Positions 32,944 to 42,787 of a stretch of DNA of 64,000 nt are shown here, piece after piece. Position 1 is the stretch's first letter; the number at the start of each line of letters is the position of its first letter. Origin of the DNA: Candidatus Thiodiazotropha sp. (ex Codakia rugifera) (GTDB taxonomy: Bacteria > Pseudomonadota > Gammaproteobacteria > Chromatiales > Chromatiaceae); contig JAHXHN010000003.1 of NCBI GenBank assembly GCA_025656675.1, positions 744,001 through 808,000 on the forward strand, in the 5' to 3' direction. The position numbers and the translations under genes are program-made. The notes beneath the pieces were generated by a model that was given only the letters and a program-made list of their open reading frames with translations, ran no database searches and had not been told where the DNA came from.

Positions 32944-33654
32944 ATGCAACGGATACTGATTGTTGAAGATGAACCCGAAATCCGGGAGATGATTCGTTTT
33001 GTCCTTGAGCCTAAGGGTTTCCTGGTCGACGAAGCCGATAATGCCCAGGACGCACGTAAACTGCTGTCCAAACACAATTATGACCTGATTCTCATGGACT
33101 GGATGTTACCCGGTCGTTCAGGACTTGATTTGACACGTGAACTGAAACAAAAGGCACCCCAGAACACACCCCCGGTCATCATGCTGACAGCAAAAGCGGA
33201 TGAATCAGATAAGGTAAAGGGACTTGATAGTGGTGCGGACGATTACATCACCAAGCCCTTTTCACCCCGAGAGATGTTGGCGCGTATAAAGGCTGTCATC
33301 CGCAGATCCAGTAGCGACAAATTAACGCAGCCCATGGACTATGCCGGATTGAGCATTGACCCTGCACGCCATTGGGTGTCGATCAATGATGAGCCTCTCC
33401 ACCTCTCTCCTGCAGAGTATCGCCTGTTGCTCTTCTTCATGACTCACCCTGATCGTGCCTATAGCAGATCACAGATCCTAGATAATGTATGGGGTGATAC
33501 AGTCTATGTTGATGAGAGAACCGTGGATGTTCATATTCGACGCCTGAGAAAGCTGCTCACGCCCTCCGGACACCACCGGTTTATCCAAACAATACGCGGT
33601 ACCGGCTATCGATTTACACCCACATCACTCTATCATGAGTCAACATCTTCGTGA
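32944..33654 (+). CDS. phoB: Phosphate regulon response regulator PhoB
   Basis: 236 residues, OmpR/PhoB family. Receiver: acidic pair in I-V-E-D-E-P-E, phosphoacceptor Asp52 in L-M-D-W-M-L-P-G, Lys in D-D-Y-I-T-K-P-F-S-P. The winged-helix DNA-binding part follows (about 135-230) with Y-R-L-L-L-F-F-M and V-D-V-H-I-R-R-L-R-K-L-L. The M-D-W-M-L-P-G and K-P-F-S-P-R-E strings favour PhoB over other OmpR-type regulators, and the histidine kinase gene that overlaps it is PhoR-like. Phosphorylated PhoB binds 11-bp-spaced TGTCAT repeats; such a site is at 51949-51976. Confidence 0.93.
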   Translation: MQRILIVEDEPEIREMIRFVLEPKGFLVDEADNAQDARKLLSKHNYDLILMDWMLPGRSGLDLTRELKQKAPQNTPPVIMLTAKADESDKVKGLDSGADDYITKPFSPREMLARIKAVIRRSSSDKLTQPMDYAGLSIDPARHWVSINDEPLHLSPAEYRLLLFFMTHPDRAYSRSQILDNVWGDTVYVDERTVDVHIRRLRKLLTPSGHHRFIQTIRGTGYRFTPTSLYHESTSS

Positions 33655-34985
33655 GGCAGTACCTTAAAATCGAAACCAGTCATCTGCTCGGTTCCCTGCT
33701 GATATTCATTCCTGTTGGCTATCTACTCCATCAGGTTGCTGCTTCAATCATGCTTGCCGTCGCCGCCTATATGTCGAAACACGGCTACTATCTGGTTAAG
33801 CTTGCATATCTGATCAATCAGGATACCCGGATAGATCCTCCCTATCCGGCAGATATTTGGGGGCTGGTCTATAGGGAGTTATCGAGATTCCGTTCACGGA
33901 GTCGAAAACGTAAACGAACGCTGAGTCGCTTCGCATCTCGTTTCAGAAAGGTAACGAGTTCGATTCCTGATGGACTGATACTATTGAATAAACCCGGCTT
34001 TATCGAGTGGGCTAATCCAGCTGCAAACCAATTATTGAATATCAGCTGGCCTCGGGATGAAAATATTGCATTCACAGATCGAATCAAACAGGAAGGCCTT
34101 AATGAATACCTGATAAATCCGGATTACTCCAGACCTATGGAGTTTCCTTCTCCTGCCAATAAAGCAGTTGTCATCTCACTACGCGTAACGCCTTTTGGTG
34201 GAAAAAAGGCACAACGTCTGGTGGTGGTTCGAAATATCACTGAAGTCTATAACCTCAATCAGACCAGACGTGATTTTGTATCCAATGTTTCTCACGAACT
34301 ACGCACACCACTTACTGTAATCACTGGATTTCTGGAAAATCTAGGTGAAAATGAGATGCTGCCATTTCAGAAACGGCCTTTTACACTGATGCATCAGCAA
34401 GCTGAACGGATGAACAGCATCATCAATGACCTGCTCACATTATCACGACTGGAAATGGGGGTAGCACCATCAGCTGAAAAACCCGTTGCCATACCCGAGC
34501 TATTAGCGAGAATTGTCGATCAAGCATCATTACTTGCTGATCAGAAGGGTGGCTACAAGATCTCAATGGAGGTGGATAATAATCTCTGGTTGCTGGGTGA
34601 AGAGAGTGAGTTGATGAGCGCTTTTTCCAATCTCATATTCAACGCCGTCATTCATACTCCACCAGGTACACAGATTCTTGTTACATGGAAACGACAAGAG
34701 AATGAAGCATGCCTGATTGTATCTGATAAAGGATCAGGTATAGAACAGCGTCACATACCTCGATTAACGGAGCGTTTTTATCGAGTCGACAAGGCACGCT
34801 CCCGTCAATCCGGTGGAACAGGTTTGGGGTTGGCCATCGTCAAACACATAATCGGTAGGCACGATGGTGAGTTGAGAATCTCAAGTCAGTTAGAGGTGGG
34901 TAGTAAATTTACCTGTGCATTTCCTGTAAATTTAACGCTGGATAAGGCTGTTGAAAAACCTTTCGAGCAGCATCAATGCCCTTAG
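33651..34985 (+). CDS. phoR: Phosphate regulon sensor kinase PhoR
   Basis: 444 residues. Two short N-terminal hydrophobic stretches (about 13-25 and 28-42) with almost no periplasmic loop, a PAS domain (about 100-200; I-P-D-G-L-I-L-L-N-K), HisKA with His215 in S-H-E-L-R-T-P-L-T-V, and HATPase with N-A-V-I-H-T-P (N box), D-K-G-S-G-I (G1) and G-G-T-G-L-G-L-A-I-V (G2). PhoR lacks a sensory periplasmic domain and reads phosphate through the Pst transporter and PhoU, neither of which is encoded here. The start is a GTG overlapping the phoB stop by 4 bp. Confidence 0.92.
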   Translation: MRQYLKIETSHLLGSLLIFIPVGYLLHQVAASIMLAVAAYMSKHGYYLVKLAYLINQDTRIDPPYPADIWGLVYRELSRFRSRSRKRKRTLSRFASRFRKVTSSIPDGLILLNKPGFIEWANPAANQLLNISWPRDENIAFTDRIKQEGLNEYLINPDYSRPMEFPSPANKAVVISLRVTPFGGKKAQRLVVVRNITEVYNLNQTRRDFVSNVSHELRTPLTVITGFLENLGENEMLPFQKRPFTLMHQQAERMNSIINDLLTLSRLEMGVAPSAEKPVAIPELLARIVDQASLLADQKGGYKISMEVDNNLWLLGEESELMSAFSNLIFNAVIHTPPGTQILVTWKRQENEACLIVSDKGSGIEQRHIPRLTERFYRVDKARSRQSGGTGLGLAIVKHIIGRHDGELRISSQLEVGSKFTCAFPVNLTLDKAVEKPFEQHQCP

Positions 34986-35032
34986 AAAATATTTTGCATA
35001 ACTGCGTAGGCAAAATAAAAACCACAACTAAT

Positions 35033-35054
35033 CACCAATTTGCGGAAATTGGTG
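35033..35054 (-). terminator. Stem-loop between convergent phoR and ihfB
   Basis: CACCAATTT (35033-35041) and AAATTGGTG (35046-35054) form a perfect 9-bp stem with a GCGG loop. A T-rich stretch follows about 10 nt later on the minus strand. Probably a terminator for ihfB, but the T-run is not directly attached. Confidence 0.45.
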
Positions 35055-35082
35055 CGAAGGCCCGCCTATTCGGCACCAGTAT

Positions 35083-35394
35083 CTAATCTTCTGGATTAGA
35101 ATGGTTAGTATGATAAGTCTCGTTCACACGATCCCGAAGTTCCTTGCCTGGTTTAAAGTGAGGTACATACTTACCGGACAAAGCTACGGTCTTGCCTGTT
35201 TTTGGATTACGCCCCATTCTTGGCGGACGGAAATGAAGAGAAAAGCTGCCGAAGCCACGAATCTCAATTCTTTCCCCTGATGCCAGTGATTGACTCATGT
35301 GCTCAATCATACACTTCACAGCCAGCTCTACATCCCGATAGGCAAGATGGCTCTGCTCCTTGGCAATAATCTCAATCAATTCGGATTTTGTCAT
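35083..35394 (-). CDS. ihfB: Integration host factor beta subunit
   Basis: 103 residues from the ATG at 35394 (M-T-K-S-E-L-I-E), the standard IhfB start, with GGAG upstream; the longer in-frame version would add 14 unsupported residues. The beta-ribbon arm is present in [10 protein letters not shown], with the intercalating Pro. The core [13 protein letters not shown] is typical. IHF bends DNA sharply at specific sites and helps recombination, phage integration and sigma-54 promoters. It lies after rpsA at 100 bp, the usual rpsA-ihfB arrangement. Confidence 0.95.
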   Translation of the reverse strand: MTKSELIEIIAKEQSHLAYRDVELAVKCMIEHMSQSLASGERIEIRGFGSFSLHFRPPRMGRNPKTGKTVALSGKYVPHFKPGKELRDRVNETYHTNHSNPED

Positions 35395-35494
35395 TCTTGT
35401 CAGTTCTCCAATTTGCCGATTACTAAGGGGTTGCACATTTGTCGTACAACCCCTTATTTCCGGTTTCGGAGTCTATTGATTCAGACTCCAGGCT

Positions 35495-37171
35495 TCAGTC
35501 GCCCTGATTATCCATCTGCTCTTTCAACAAATCACCCAATGTCGGAACACTGGTTGCCGCATCCCGCGCATAACCTTTGATGGCAGCCGCTTCTTCATCG
35601 GCATCCTTAGCCTTGATTGAAAGCGTAATGGTACGGTTTTTACGGTCTACACCAGTAAATTTCGCCTCAATCTCGCTACCCTCTTTGAGTACGCTGCGTG
35701 CATCTTCCACGCGATCCCGTGAAAGTTCTGAGGCTCGTAAATAGCCCTCGACACCATCAACAAGCGTAATCACCGCTCCTTTGGCATCGACTTCAGCAAC
35801 GACTCCCTTGACAAAACTGCCCTTTTCATTGGCCGCCACAAACGATGAGAATGGATCCTGTGCAAGCTGTTTGATACCAAGCGAAATCCGCTCACGCTCC
35901 GGATCAACAGACAGCACCACAGTCTCGAGCTCATCACCTTTCTTGAAGTTGCGGATTGCATCTTCACCTTCATCATCCCAAGAGATGTCAGAGAGGTGAA
36001 TCAAGCCATCGATACCGCCATCAAGCCCAATGAAAATACCAAAATCGGTGATCGATTTAATATTCCCTGAGACATGGTCACCCTTATTATGGGTAGCCGC
36101 AAATTCATCCCAAGGATTGGCTTTGCACTGTTTAATACCAAGTGAGACGCGACGTCGCTCCTCATCGATATCCAATACCATAACCTCGACCTCGTCACCG
36201 AGAGAGACGATCTTGGAAGGGTGTACGTTTTTGTTGGTCCAATCCATTTCTGAAACGTGAACCAATCCTTCAACACCTTCTTCAATCTCAACAAAACAAC
36301 CATAGTCAGCAATGTTGGTCACTTTACCGAATAGGCGGGTGCTCTCAGGATAGCGTCGTGCCAATGCAACCCATGGATCGTCACCCATCTGCTTAAGACC
36401 CAGTGAGACACGATTACGTTCACGATCAAATTTCAGGATCTTGACGCTGATCTCATCTCCGATCTCAACCACTTCAGAGGGGTGTTTAACACGTTTCCAG
36501 GCCATGTCTGTAATATGCAGCAAACCATCGATGCCACCAAGGTCAACAAATGCACCGTAATCGGTGAGGTTCTTGACCACACCCTTGATTTCTTGACCTT
36601 CCTGTAAATTTTCGAGCAGCTTATCCCGCTCTTCACTGTACTCTTGCTCAACGACAGCACGGCGTGAGACCACTACATTATTACGACGGCGATCAAGCTT
36701 GATTACCTTGAATTCAAGATCCTTACCTTCCAGGTAGGCGGTGTCGCGTACAGGACGCACATCAACCAACGATCCCGGTAGGAACGCACGGATATCATTG
36801 AGTTCAACAGTAAAACCACCTTTGACTTTACCGTTGATCCGACCGATTACGGTCTCTTCTGCTTCATGTGCTTTCTCAAGCACTTTCCAAGCCTGATCAC
36901 GCTTGGCTTTTTCACGGGAGAGCCTGGTTGCACCAAAGCCATCTTCGACAGCATCCAGCGCGACTTCGACCTGATCACCGATCGCGACTTCAATATCACC
37001 ATCGTTATTAAGAAATTGAGAACGTGGAATAACACCTTCTGATTTCAGGCCGGCATTGACAATAACTGCTTCGGAAGTGATATCCAGGACGGTGCCGATA
37101 ATGATGGCGCCACTGCGAAGCTGGGTACTGGAGAGGCTCTCCTCAAATAATTCTGCGAAACTTTCGGTCAT
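35495..37171 (-). CDS. rpsA: 30S ribosomal protein S1
   Basis: 558 residues, the size of E. coli S1. Six S1 (OB-fold) repeats are visible: the first from about 20 ([11 protein letters not shown]), then others with [61 protein letters not shown] and [14 protein letters not shown]1 brings mRNA to the 30S subunit and unfolds leader structure. In this cluster it lies 137 bp after cmk. Confidence 0.98.
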   Translation of the reverse strand: MTESFAELFEESLSSTQLRSGAIIIGTVLDITSEAVIVNAGLKSEGVIPRSQFLNNDGDIEVAIGDQVEVALDAVEDGFGATRLSREKAKRDQAWKVLEKAHEAEETVIGRINGKVKGGFTVELNDIRAFLPGSLVDVRPVRDTAYLEGKDLEFKVIKLDRRRNNVVVSRRAVVEQEYSEERDKLLENLQEGQEIKGVVKNLTDYGAFVDLGGIDGLLHITDMAWKRVKHPSEVVEIGDEISVKILKFDRERNRVSLGLKQMGDDPWVALARRYPESTRLFGKVTNIADYGCFVEIEEGVEGLVHVSEMDWTNKNVHPSKIVSLGDEVEVMVLDIDEERRRVSLGIKQCKANPWDEFAATHNKGDHVSGNIKSITDFGIFIGLDGGIDGLIHLSDISWDDEGEDAIRNFKKGDELETVVLSVDPERERISLGIKQLAQDPFSSFVAANEKGSFVKGVVAEVDAKGAVITLVDGVEGYLRASELSRDRVEDARSVLKEGSEIEAKFTGVDRKNRTITLSIKAKDADEEAAAIKGYARDAATSVPTLGDLLKEQMDNQGD

Positions 37172-37308
37172 GGGATTGGGTTTCCTGCAACACTAGGTTG
37201 CACAGGCGGGACGAAACATATAAAGATCTAGTCCGCCAAGTTGTTTGAGTGAAAAAATACAGCCGGCTATAAAAACCGACCACCTAATCTTACTGTCAAA
37301 ACAGCCGA

Positions 37309-37983
37309 TTAATGGCGAAGATTCGGCAGGGTTGCAAACACTTTCTGCATCACCTGCTGATAGACTTCATCCATAGACATGGCTGTCGAGTCCAGCTGAA
37401 GTGCCTGATCTGCTGCCATAAGTGGCGCCGCAGAACGATTACTGTCACGCTCGTCTCGCTCTCTGATCTCTTCAGTAAGACGGGCGAGATTAACACCCAA
37501 TCCCTTTTCTTTCAACTGTTTATAGCGTCTTAACGCCCTCTCCTCAGCGCTAGCTGTGAGAAAGATCTTAACCTCGGCTGTAGGGAAAACCACAGTCCCC
37601 ATATCACGCCCATCGGCCACCAGACCAGGTGGTTTGGCATAGTCTCGCTGCCATTCCAGCAACGCATCCCGTACTTGTGGAATTGCAGCCACTTTCGATG
37701 CCGCATTGCCTGCAGTTTCAGTGCGGATAAGATCTGACACATCCTCCTCTCCTAGCAGGGCTCTGGCCTGAATGAAGGATACAGGCATGTTGACAGCAAG
37801 TTCGGCTATTTTATCTGCACGATCAACACTAATACCAGCTCGTTCAACAATAACTCCAAGTACACGATATATTGCACCACTATCCAGAAAATGCCATCCC
37901 AGGGTTTCAGCCACCCGCTGAGCCAGCGTTCCCTTACCTGACCCTGAGGGACCATCGACGGTGATGACCGGTACTTTACCCAT
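37309..37983 (-). CDS. cmk: Cytidylate kinase
   Basis: 224 residues. P-loop V-D-G-P-S-G-S-G-K-G-T near the N-terminus, L-D-S-G-A-I-Y-R for CMP binding, V-A-D-G-R-D-M-G-T-V-V-F-P, and E-R-A-L-R-R-Y-K-Q-L together with R-D-x-x-D-S-N-R. It phosphorylates CMP and dCMP with ATP for nucleotide recycling. Start and aroA stop share one base, so the two are coupled. This aroA-cmk-rpsA order is conserved across gammaproteobacteria. Confidence 0.97.
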   Translation of the reverse strand: MGKVPVITVDGPSGSGKGTLAQRVAETLGWHFLDSGAIYRVLGVIVERAGISVDRADKIAELAVNMPVSFIQARALLGEEDVSDLIRTETAGNAASKVAAIPQVRDALLEWQRDYAKPPGLVADGRDMGTVVFPTAEVKIFLTASAEERALRRYKQLKEKGLGVNLARLTEEIRERDERDSNRSAAPLMAADQALQLDSTAMSMDEVYQQVMQKVFATLPNLRH

Positions 37984-39299
37984 TAGCTTGAGACCTCGGT
38001 AATCGTTAGACCGGACTTTGAGGCCAGTGGAACAAATCCAGGAAATGAGGTATTTACATTGGCACAGTCGACGATCTCAATTGATCCCGCTGATCGCAAT
38101 CCCGCCATCGCAAACGACATTGCAATTCTGTGATCCCCGTGACTTTCTACCTGGCCGCCCTCTATTGATCCACCTTTAATCACAATGCCGTCAGCAGTAG
38201 GATCTGCATGGATTCCGAGCTTTTTCAGACCCTCCGCCATAACTTGTATCCGGTCACTCTCTTTTACACGTAACTCCTCAGCCCCACTCAGGCGAGTCTC
38301 ACCTTCAGCGCATGCCGCTGCAATAAACAGGGCGGGAAATTCATCGATCGCAAGTGGCACCAGTGCTTCAGGTATCTCTATCCCGTGCAAGTTACTGGAA
38401 CGCACCCGAATGTCGGCAACGGGTTCACCACCCACTTCTCTCTCATTGATAAGTTCAATATCCGCACCCATCAATCTTAGGATTGATATCACGCCATCAC
38501 GGGTTGGGTTGATACCCACATGCTCCAACACCATCTCGGAGCCTTCCGCTATGCTGACACCAACCAGAAAAAACGTTGCAGAAGAGATGTCCGCCGGCAC
38601 ATCAATTTCACAGCCATTCAATCTGCCGCCACCCGTTACACAGATCCTGTTTGCGTTGCGCCGAACCGGATAGCCAAATCCCTGCAGCATGCGCTCCGTA
38701 TGATCCCTTGTCGGTGCGGGCTCGGTGACACAAGTTTCACCCTTAGCATAGAGACCCGCCAGCAGTAGTGCCGATTTGACCTGGGCGCTCGCCATTGGCA
38801 AATGATAGTCTATGCCATGCAGTTGATTATTGGCAGCTATCACCAGGGGTGCCGTAGCAGCTTCTGTCGAGCCGATTTTTGCACCCATCTGAATCAGCGG
38901 ATCGATCACCCTTTTCATCGGCCGACCCGATAAAGAGCTGTCACCGATCAGCGTTATCGAAATACCTTGTCCAGCAAGCAAGCCTGATAAAAGCCGCATC
39001 GAAGTACCTGAATTACCCAGATTCAAATCTGACTTTGGTGCACTCAGGCCATGCATCCCAACACCTTGAATGGTCACTCGACCCTGCTTCGGTCCATCGA
39101 TGCCAACCCCCATCTGACGGAAGGCATTCAATGTCGCCAGGCTATCCTCACCCTCCAAAAAGCCGTTAATGACTGTCACCCCATTGGCTAAAGAGCCAAG
39201 CATGACGGATCGGTGGGAAATCGATTTATCACCCGGTACACGCAAGCTGCCTGTCAGCATGCCACCGGGCTTTACTAGGTAGTTGAGTTTTTCTTGCAA
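37983..39299 (-). CDS. aroA: 3-phosphoshikimate 1-carboxyvinyltransferase (EPSP synthase)
   Basis: 438 residues. It joins PEP to shikimate 3-phosphate in the pathway to chorismate. Motifs: G-D-K-S-I-S-H-R (substrate Lys/Ser/Arg), L-N-L-G-N-S-G-T-S-M-R-L-L, V-K-S-A-L-L-L-A-G-L, R-V-K-E-S-D-R and G-D-H-R-I-A-M-S. N-S-G-T-S-M-R with Ala/Thr at the usual glyphosate-contact positions, G-N-S-G-T-S instead of G-N-A-G-T-A, suggests the class II (less glyphosate-sensitive) form. It starts 51 bp after tyrA. Confidence 0.97.
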   Translation of the reverse strand: MQEKLNYLVKPGGMLTGSLRVPGDKSISHRSVMLGSLANGVTVINGFLEGEDSLATLNAFRQMGVGIDGPKQGRVTIQGVGMHGLSAPKSDLNLGNSGTSMRLLSGLLAGQGISITLIGDSSLSGRPMKRVIDPLIQMGAKIGSTEAATAPLVIAANNQLHGIDYHLPMASAQVKSALLLAGLYAKGETCVTEPAPTRDHTERMLQGFGYPVRRNANRICVTGGGRLNGCEIDVPADISSATFFLVGVSIAEGSEMVLEHVGINPTRDGVISILRLMGADIELINEREVGGEPVADIRVRSSNLHGIEIPEALVPLAIDEFPALFIAAACAEGETRLSGAEELRVKESDRIQVMAEGLKKLGIHADPTADGIVIKGGSIEGGQVESHGDHRIAMSFAMAGLRSAGSIEIVDCANVNTSFPGFVPLASKSGLTITEVSS

Positions 39300-39334
39300 G
39301 TTAATACCACTCGTTCTCTTTCAACCTGAAATCC

Positions 39335-39369
39335 TGTGTAGTGTCCTACACTAGGCTCTGTTAACACCA
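39335..39369. repeat. Dispersed repeat overlapping the tyrA stop
   Basis: GTGTAGTGTCCTACAC (hairpin) followed by TAGGCTCTGTTAACACC. The right half encodes the last codons and stop of tyrA on the minus strand. Same arrangement as 28946-28981. Confidence 0.6.
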
Positions 39370-40223
39370 TCTACATATCTATCACGTGCCTGTTTTGCGC
39401 GTTCAAAAACCTCCAGCAGTCCCTCTTCATCACCACTTTGCAGCAGTGCGGCCAGTTCATGCAGCTCATTGGCAAACCGGGTCAGCATCCCATTTAATGA
39501 TTTTTGATTGGCAACACAGATATCCCGCCACATGACAGGATTACTCGATGCAATTCGGGTGAAGTCTCTGAAGCCACCCGCTGCAAAGCGAAAGATCTCA
39601 TCATTCTCTTTCATGCGTGCAAGACTGTCGACCAGTGTAAAGGCAAGCATATGAGGGAGATGACTGGTGGCAGCCAATACTTCATCATGGTGACCAACTG
39701 ACATATGGGTTACCTCTGCACCGCACTGCCTCCACATCTTATCGACTCGATTCACTGCATCGGCATTCGTCTCGGGCAAAGGGGTGAGAATGACCCGACG
39801 GTTACGGTACAGCTCTACAAAGGCAGCCTCCACACCACTACGTTCGGTCCCTGCGATAGGATGCCCCGGCACAAAAAAGTCCGGCACCTCCTGAAAGACA
39901 GCTTTGACATCGTCCACAACACTGCCTTTAACACTACCCGCATCGGTAACCACTGCATTTTCCGCAAGCTCTCCCCGCATGGCATGAAGGGTATCTCTCA
40001 TCGCACCCAGCGGCACAGCGAGTAAGACCATATCGGCACCTTTGACAGCTTCGCCTGCATCGTGGGTGAAATGATCAATCACACCCATGGCTTGTGCCTT
40101 CTCTAAATTGGCCCTGCCGCGCCCGCATCCGACGACCTCTTTTACCACACCCTCCGCTTTCAGGGCCATGGCGACAGAACCTCCAATCAAACCCACACCA
40201 ATTATCGCGAGCTTTTCAATCAT
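39351..40223 (-). CDS. tyrA: Prephenate dehydrogenase
   Basis: About 290 residues. An NAD-binding Rossmann motif G-V-G-L-I-G-G-S opens the protein; V-P-L-G-A-M, T-D-A-G-S-V-K, H-P-I-A-G-T-E-R-S-G-V and T-S-H-L-P-H (substrate His) follow. It converts prephenate plus NAD(P)+ to 4-hydroxyphenylpyruvate. The ATG at 40221-40223 begins right at the Rossmann fold; an in-frame extension of 37 residues to 40334 is Cys/Pro-rich and unlike the family. Monofunctional, since chorismate mutase is carried by pheA. It lies between hisC (238 bp) and aroA. Confidence 0.95.
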   Translation of the reverse strand: MIEKLAIIGVGLIGGSVAMALKAEGVVKEVVGCGRGRANLEKAQAMGVIDHFTHDAGEAVKGADMVLLAVPLGAMRDTLHAMRGELAENAVVTDAGSVKGSVVDDVKAVFQEVPDFFVPGHPIAGTERSGVEAAFVELYRNRRVILTPLPETNADAVNRVDKMWRQCGAEVTHMSVGHHDEVLAATSHLPHMLAFTLVDSLARMKENDEIFRFAAGGFRDFTRIASSNPVMWRDICVANQKSLNGMLTRFANELHELAALLQSGDEEGLLEVFERAKQARDRYVDGVNRA

Positions 40224-40461
40224 CCTAGAATCCCCAGTTGAACACCATGAAAGTGTGCACTTTGGCGGTACAGGGCAAGAGATGCTCCTGCACATCCTGT
40301 GCTCGCGACACTTGTGCATCCCTGCAGGGTGCACAATGAGACAGATTGTTTATTCTATTGCATCGATGCTCACCAAGAAGGTGAACTCTTCTGGCACGAA
40401 ATAGAACCCTGTGTTTTACCTTTTTGATACTATGCATATTGGTCAGCTGGGGAATCAAGGA

Positions 40462-41574
40462 TCATCGCTTGAGTACCTTTTTAAGTGTCGTCAGTAGACG
40501 CACGTTCTCCTCCTCCAACCCTATGGAGATACGCAGGTGATTGGGTAAGCCATAGTTCGCTATCGGCCTGGTGATACATCCCTCTTGCAACAACGCCTGA
40601 TCTACCGGGAGGGCTGCCTGTCCTAAATCGACGGTTATAAAATTTGCAACCGACGGTATGTAGTTTAAACCTACTGCTTCAAATTCATGGACATATTGCT
40701 GCATACCGGCACTGTTGATCATGACCGAACGCTGAATAAAGGCCTGATCCTCAAGTGCTGCTTGAGCAGCAACCTGAGCAAGACTGTTAACATTGAAAGG
40801 CTGTCGCACCCGATTTAACAGATCCGCAATGGTCGAACTTGATAATCCATAGCCAATTCGTAGTGATGCCAGACCATACGCCTTAGAAAAGGTCCGGGTT
40901 ACAATCACATTTGGAAAGACATCCAGCCACTGCGTTCCATCCGGATAATCACTCTCTTGGACATATTCAATATAGGCCTCATCCAGGACCACGATGACAT
41001 GCTCAGGTACTTTGACCAGAAAGGCATTTAACTCATCCTTGTTTAACCAGGTACCTGTTGGATTGTTCGGATTTGCAATCCAAATCACTCTTGTCCGGGG
41101 CGTGATCATCTGTAACATACGATCAAGATCGTGCCCATAGGCATTGGCGGGCGCAATGACCAGTTTGGCGCCAACAGCTTGACTGCTGATAGGGTAGACG
41201 GCAAAACAATACTGGGAAAACAGCGTTTCCATACCAGGCGCCAGAAAGACCCGTGCAACCATATCCAAAACATCGTTGGAACCATTACCAAGGGTGATGC
41301 AGGAAGGATCGACAGCATGTTTTTCGGCAAGCGATTGCCGCAGCTGAAAGCCACCACCATCCGGATATCGGGCCAGTTCGCTATAGCTTCGCGTGATTGC
41401 CTCGATCACTTTCGGACTCACACCCAAAGGGTTTTCGTTCGATGCCAGCTTTATAGAATGACTAATACCCAATTCACGCTCTAATTCAGAAAGTGGTTTT
41501 CCCGGCAGATAGGGCTTCAACTCTCTGATACCGGGAGCTGCAAGCTCAAGAAATGGGTTTGTCTGACTCGTCAT
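40462..41574 (-). CDS. hisC: Histidinol-phosphate/aromatic aminotransferase
   Basis: 370 residues, PLP-dependent fold type I. Visible: S-N-E-N-P-L-G-V-S-P, L-G-N-G-S-N-D-V, N-P-N-N-P-T-G-T, V-L-D-E-A-Y-I-E-Y and the PLP-lysine in T-F-S-K-A-Y-G-L-A-S-L-R-I-G-Y-G. It can convert histidinol phosphate or arogenate/phenylpyruvate-type acids. Placement between pheA and tyrA, as the hisC2 copy in other gammaproteobacteria, points to an aromatic transaminase role as well. No other his genes are here. Confidence 0.93.
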   Translation of the reverse strand: MTSQTNPFLELAAPGIRELKPYLPGKPLSELERELGISHSIKLASNENPLGVSPKVIEAITRSYSELARYPDGGGFQLRQSLAEKHAVDPSCITLGNGSNDVLDMVARVFLAPGMETLFSQYCFAVYPISSQAVGAKLVIAPANAYGHDLDRMLQMITPRTRVIWIANPNNPTGTWLNKDELNAFLVKVPEHVIVVLDEAYIEYVQESDYPDGTQWLDVFPNVIVTRTFSKAYGLASLRIGYGLSSSTIADLLNRVRQPFNVNSLAQVAAQAALEDQAFIQRSVMINSAGMQQYVHEFEAVGLNYIPSVANFITVDLGQAALPVDQALLQEGCITRPIANYGLPNHLRISIGLEEENVRLLTTLKKVLKR

Positions 41575-41692
41575 TTTCAGTGCGGATCACTAGGCGTATT
41601 GGATGGGACTGTTGTCACAATTTTGCATATCGTCTTTTTAAAACGTACATAAGATTGTGCTTGTGACATATGAGCAGTTGCAAGTGCAGCTG

Positions 41693-42778
41693 TTAGATAA
41701 CAGCTTTCGGGTATGAGCCAAGCACTTTGAATTGGGTGGCCGACTGCCCGATTTTCAGGAGTGCTTTTGCAAGATTGGCATCACTCCGGTGTCCCTCCAC
41801 ATCGATGAAGAAAACATAATCCCAGCGACCACGGCGGGAAGGTCTGGATTCTATACGTGTCATACTGATGTCGTGTTCAGCAAAGGGTGTCAGCATCGTA
41901 TGTAATCCACCGGCCTCATTATGAATGGAGAACATGATACTGGTTTTGTCATCACCACTGGCAGGTGCATCTTGTTTGCCGATCACGAGAAACCGGGTTG
42001 TATTTCCAGGTTCATCCTCTATATTCGACGCCAGTAGGTTGAGTTGGTAAATCTGACCGGCAGCCTCGCTGGCAATAGCCCCCGCCCCTGGTATCTCCGC
42101 TGCCAGCTTGGCGGCTTCAGCATTACTCCCAACGGCAACCCGTTCCACATGAGGCAGATGCTGATCAAGCCAGCCCCGGCACTGGGCCAAGGACTGGGCA
42201 TGCGAGTATATGACTTTGACCGCTTGGATCGTTGTCTCACTACCGAGCAACTGATGATTGATCGGTAGTGATACTTCACCGCAAATATGCAGTGGTGAAT
42301 TAAGAAAGGTATCCAGCGTATGGGTGATAACACCTTCAGTTGAGTTTTCAATAGGCACCACGCCATAGTGGCAGGCACCGGCCTCCACTTCACGAAAGGT
42401 ATCGGGTATTGAACCCATGGAAGTGGTCCGAACTGAATGACCAAAATGTTTTAATACCGCTTCCTGCGTATAGGTTCCATCCGGCCCGAGAAACGCCACA
42501 TCCAAAGGTTGTTCCAAGGCCAGGCATGCTGACATGATTTCCCGAAACAGCCGCGCTACTTCCTCTTCCGACAAAGGTCCTTTGTTTCGCTCCTTGACTC
42601 TGCGTAACACCGCAGCTTCACGCTCAGGACGATAAAACTCAGTCTGTGGATCCTCATTCAGCTTGATGCGTGCAACTTCCTGCGCTGCCTCTGCCCGTTC
42701 GTTGATCAGCTGTTGCAGCTGTAGATCTATCTCATCGATCCGAGTACGAATAGCATTCAGTTTCACATCATCATTCAT
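41693..42778 (-). CDS. pheA: Bifunctional chorismate mutase/prephenate dehydratase
   Basis: 361 residues. Chorismate mutase (about 1-90; I-R-T-R-I-D-E-I-D, R-P-E-R-E-A-A-V-L-R-R), prephenate dehydratase (about 94-270; F-L-G-P-D-G-T-Y-T-Q, P-I-E-N-S-T-E-G-V, N-T-T-R-F-L-V-I-G with the catalytic Thr), and an ACT regulatory domain (about 280-355; T-R-I-E-S-R-P-S-R-R). The E-S-R-P loop binds phenylalanine, so feedback inhibition is expected. It starts 9 bp after serA and lies 118 bp before hisC. Confidence 0.97.
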   Translation of the reverse strand: MNDDVKLNAIRTRIDEIDLQLQQLINERAEAAQEVARIKLNEDPQTEFYRPEREAAVLRRVKERNKGPLSEEEVARLFREIMSACLALEQPLDVAFLGPDGTYTQEAVLKHFGHSVRTTSMGSIPDTFREVEAGACHYGVVPIENSTEGVITHTLDTFLNSPLHICGEVSLPINHQLLGSETTIQAVKVIYSHAQSLAQCRGWLDQHLPHVERVAVGSNAEAAKLAAEIPGAGAIASEAAGQIYQLNLLASNIEDEPGNTTRFLVIGKQDAPASGDDKTSIMFSIHNEAGGLHTMLTPFAEHDISMTRIESRPSRRGRWDYVFFIDVEGHRSDANLAKALLKIGQSATQFKVLGSYPKAVI

Positions 42779-42787
42779 CGATTGACC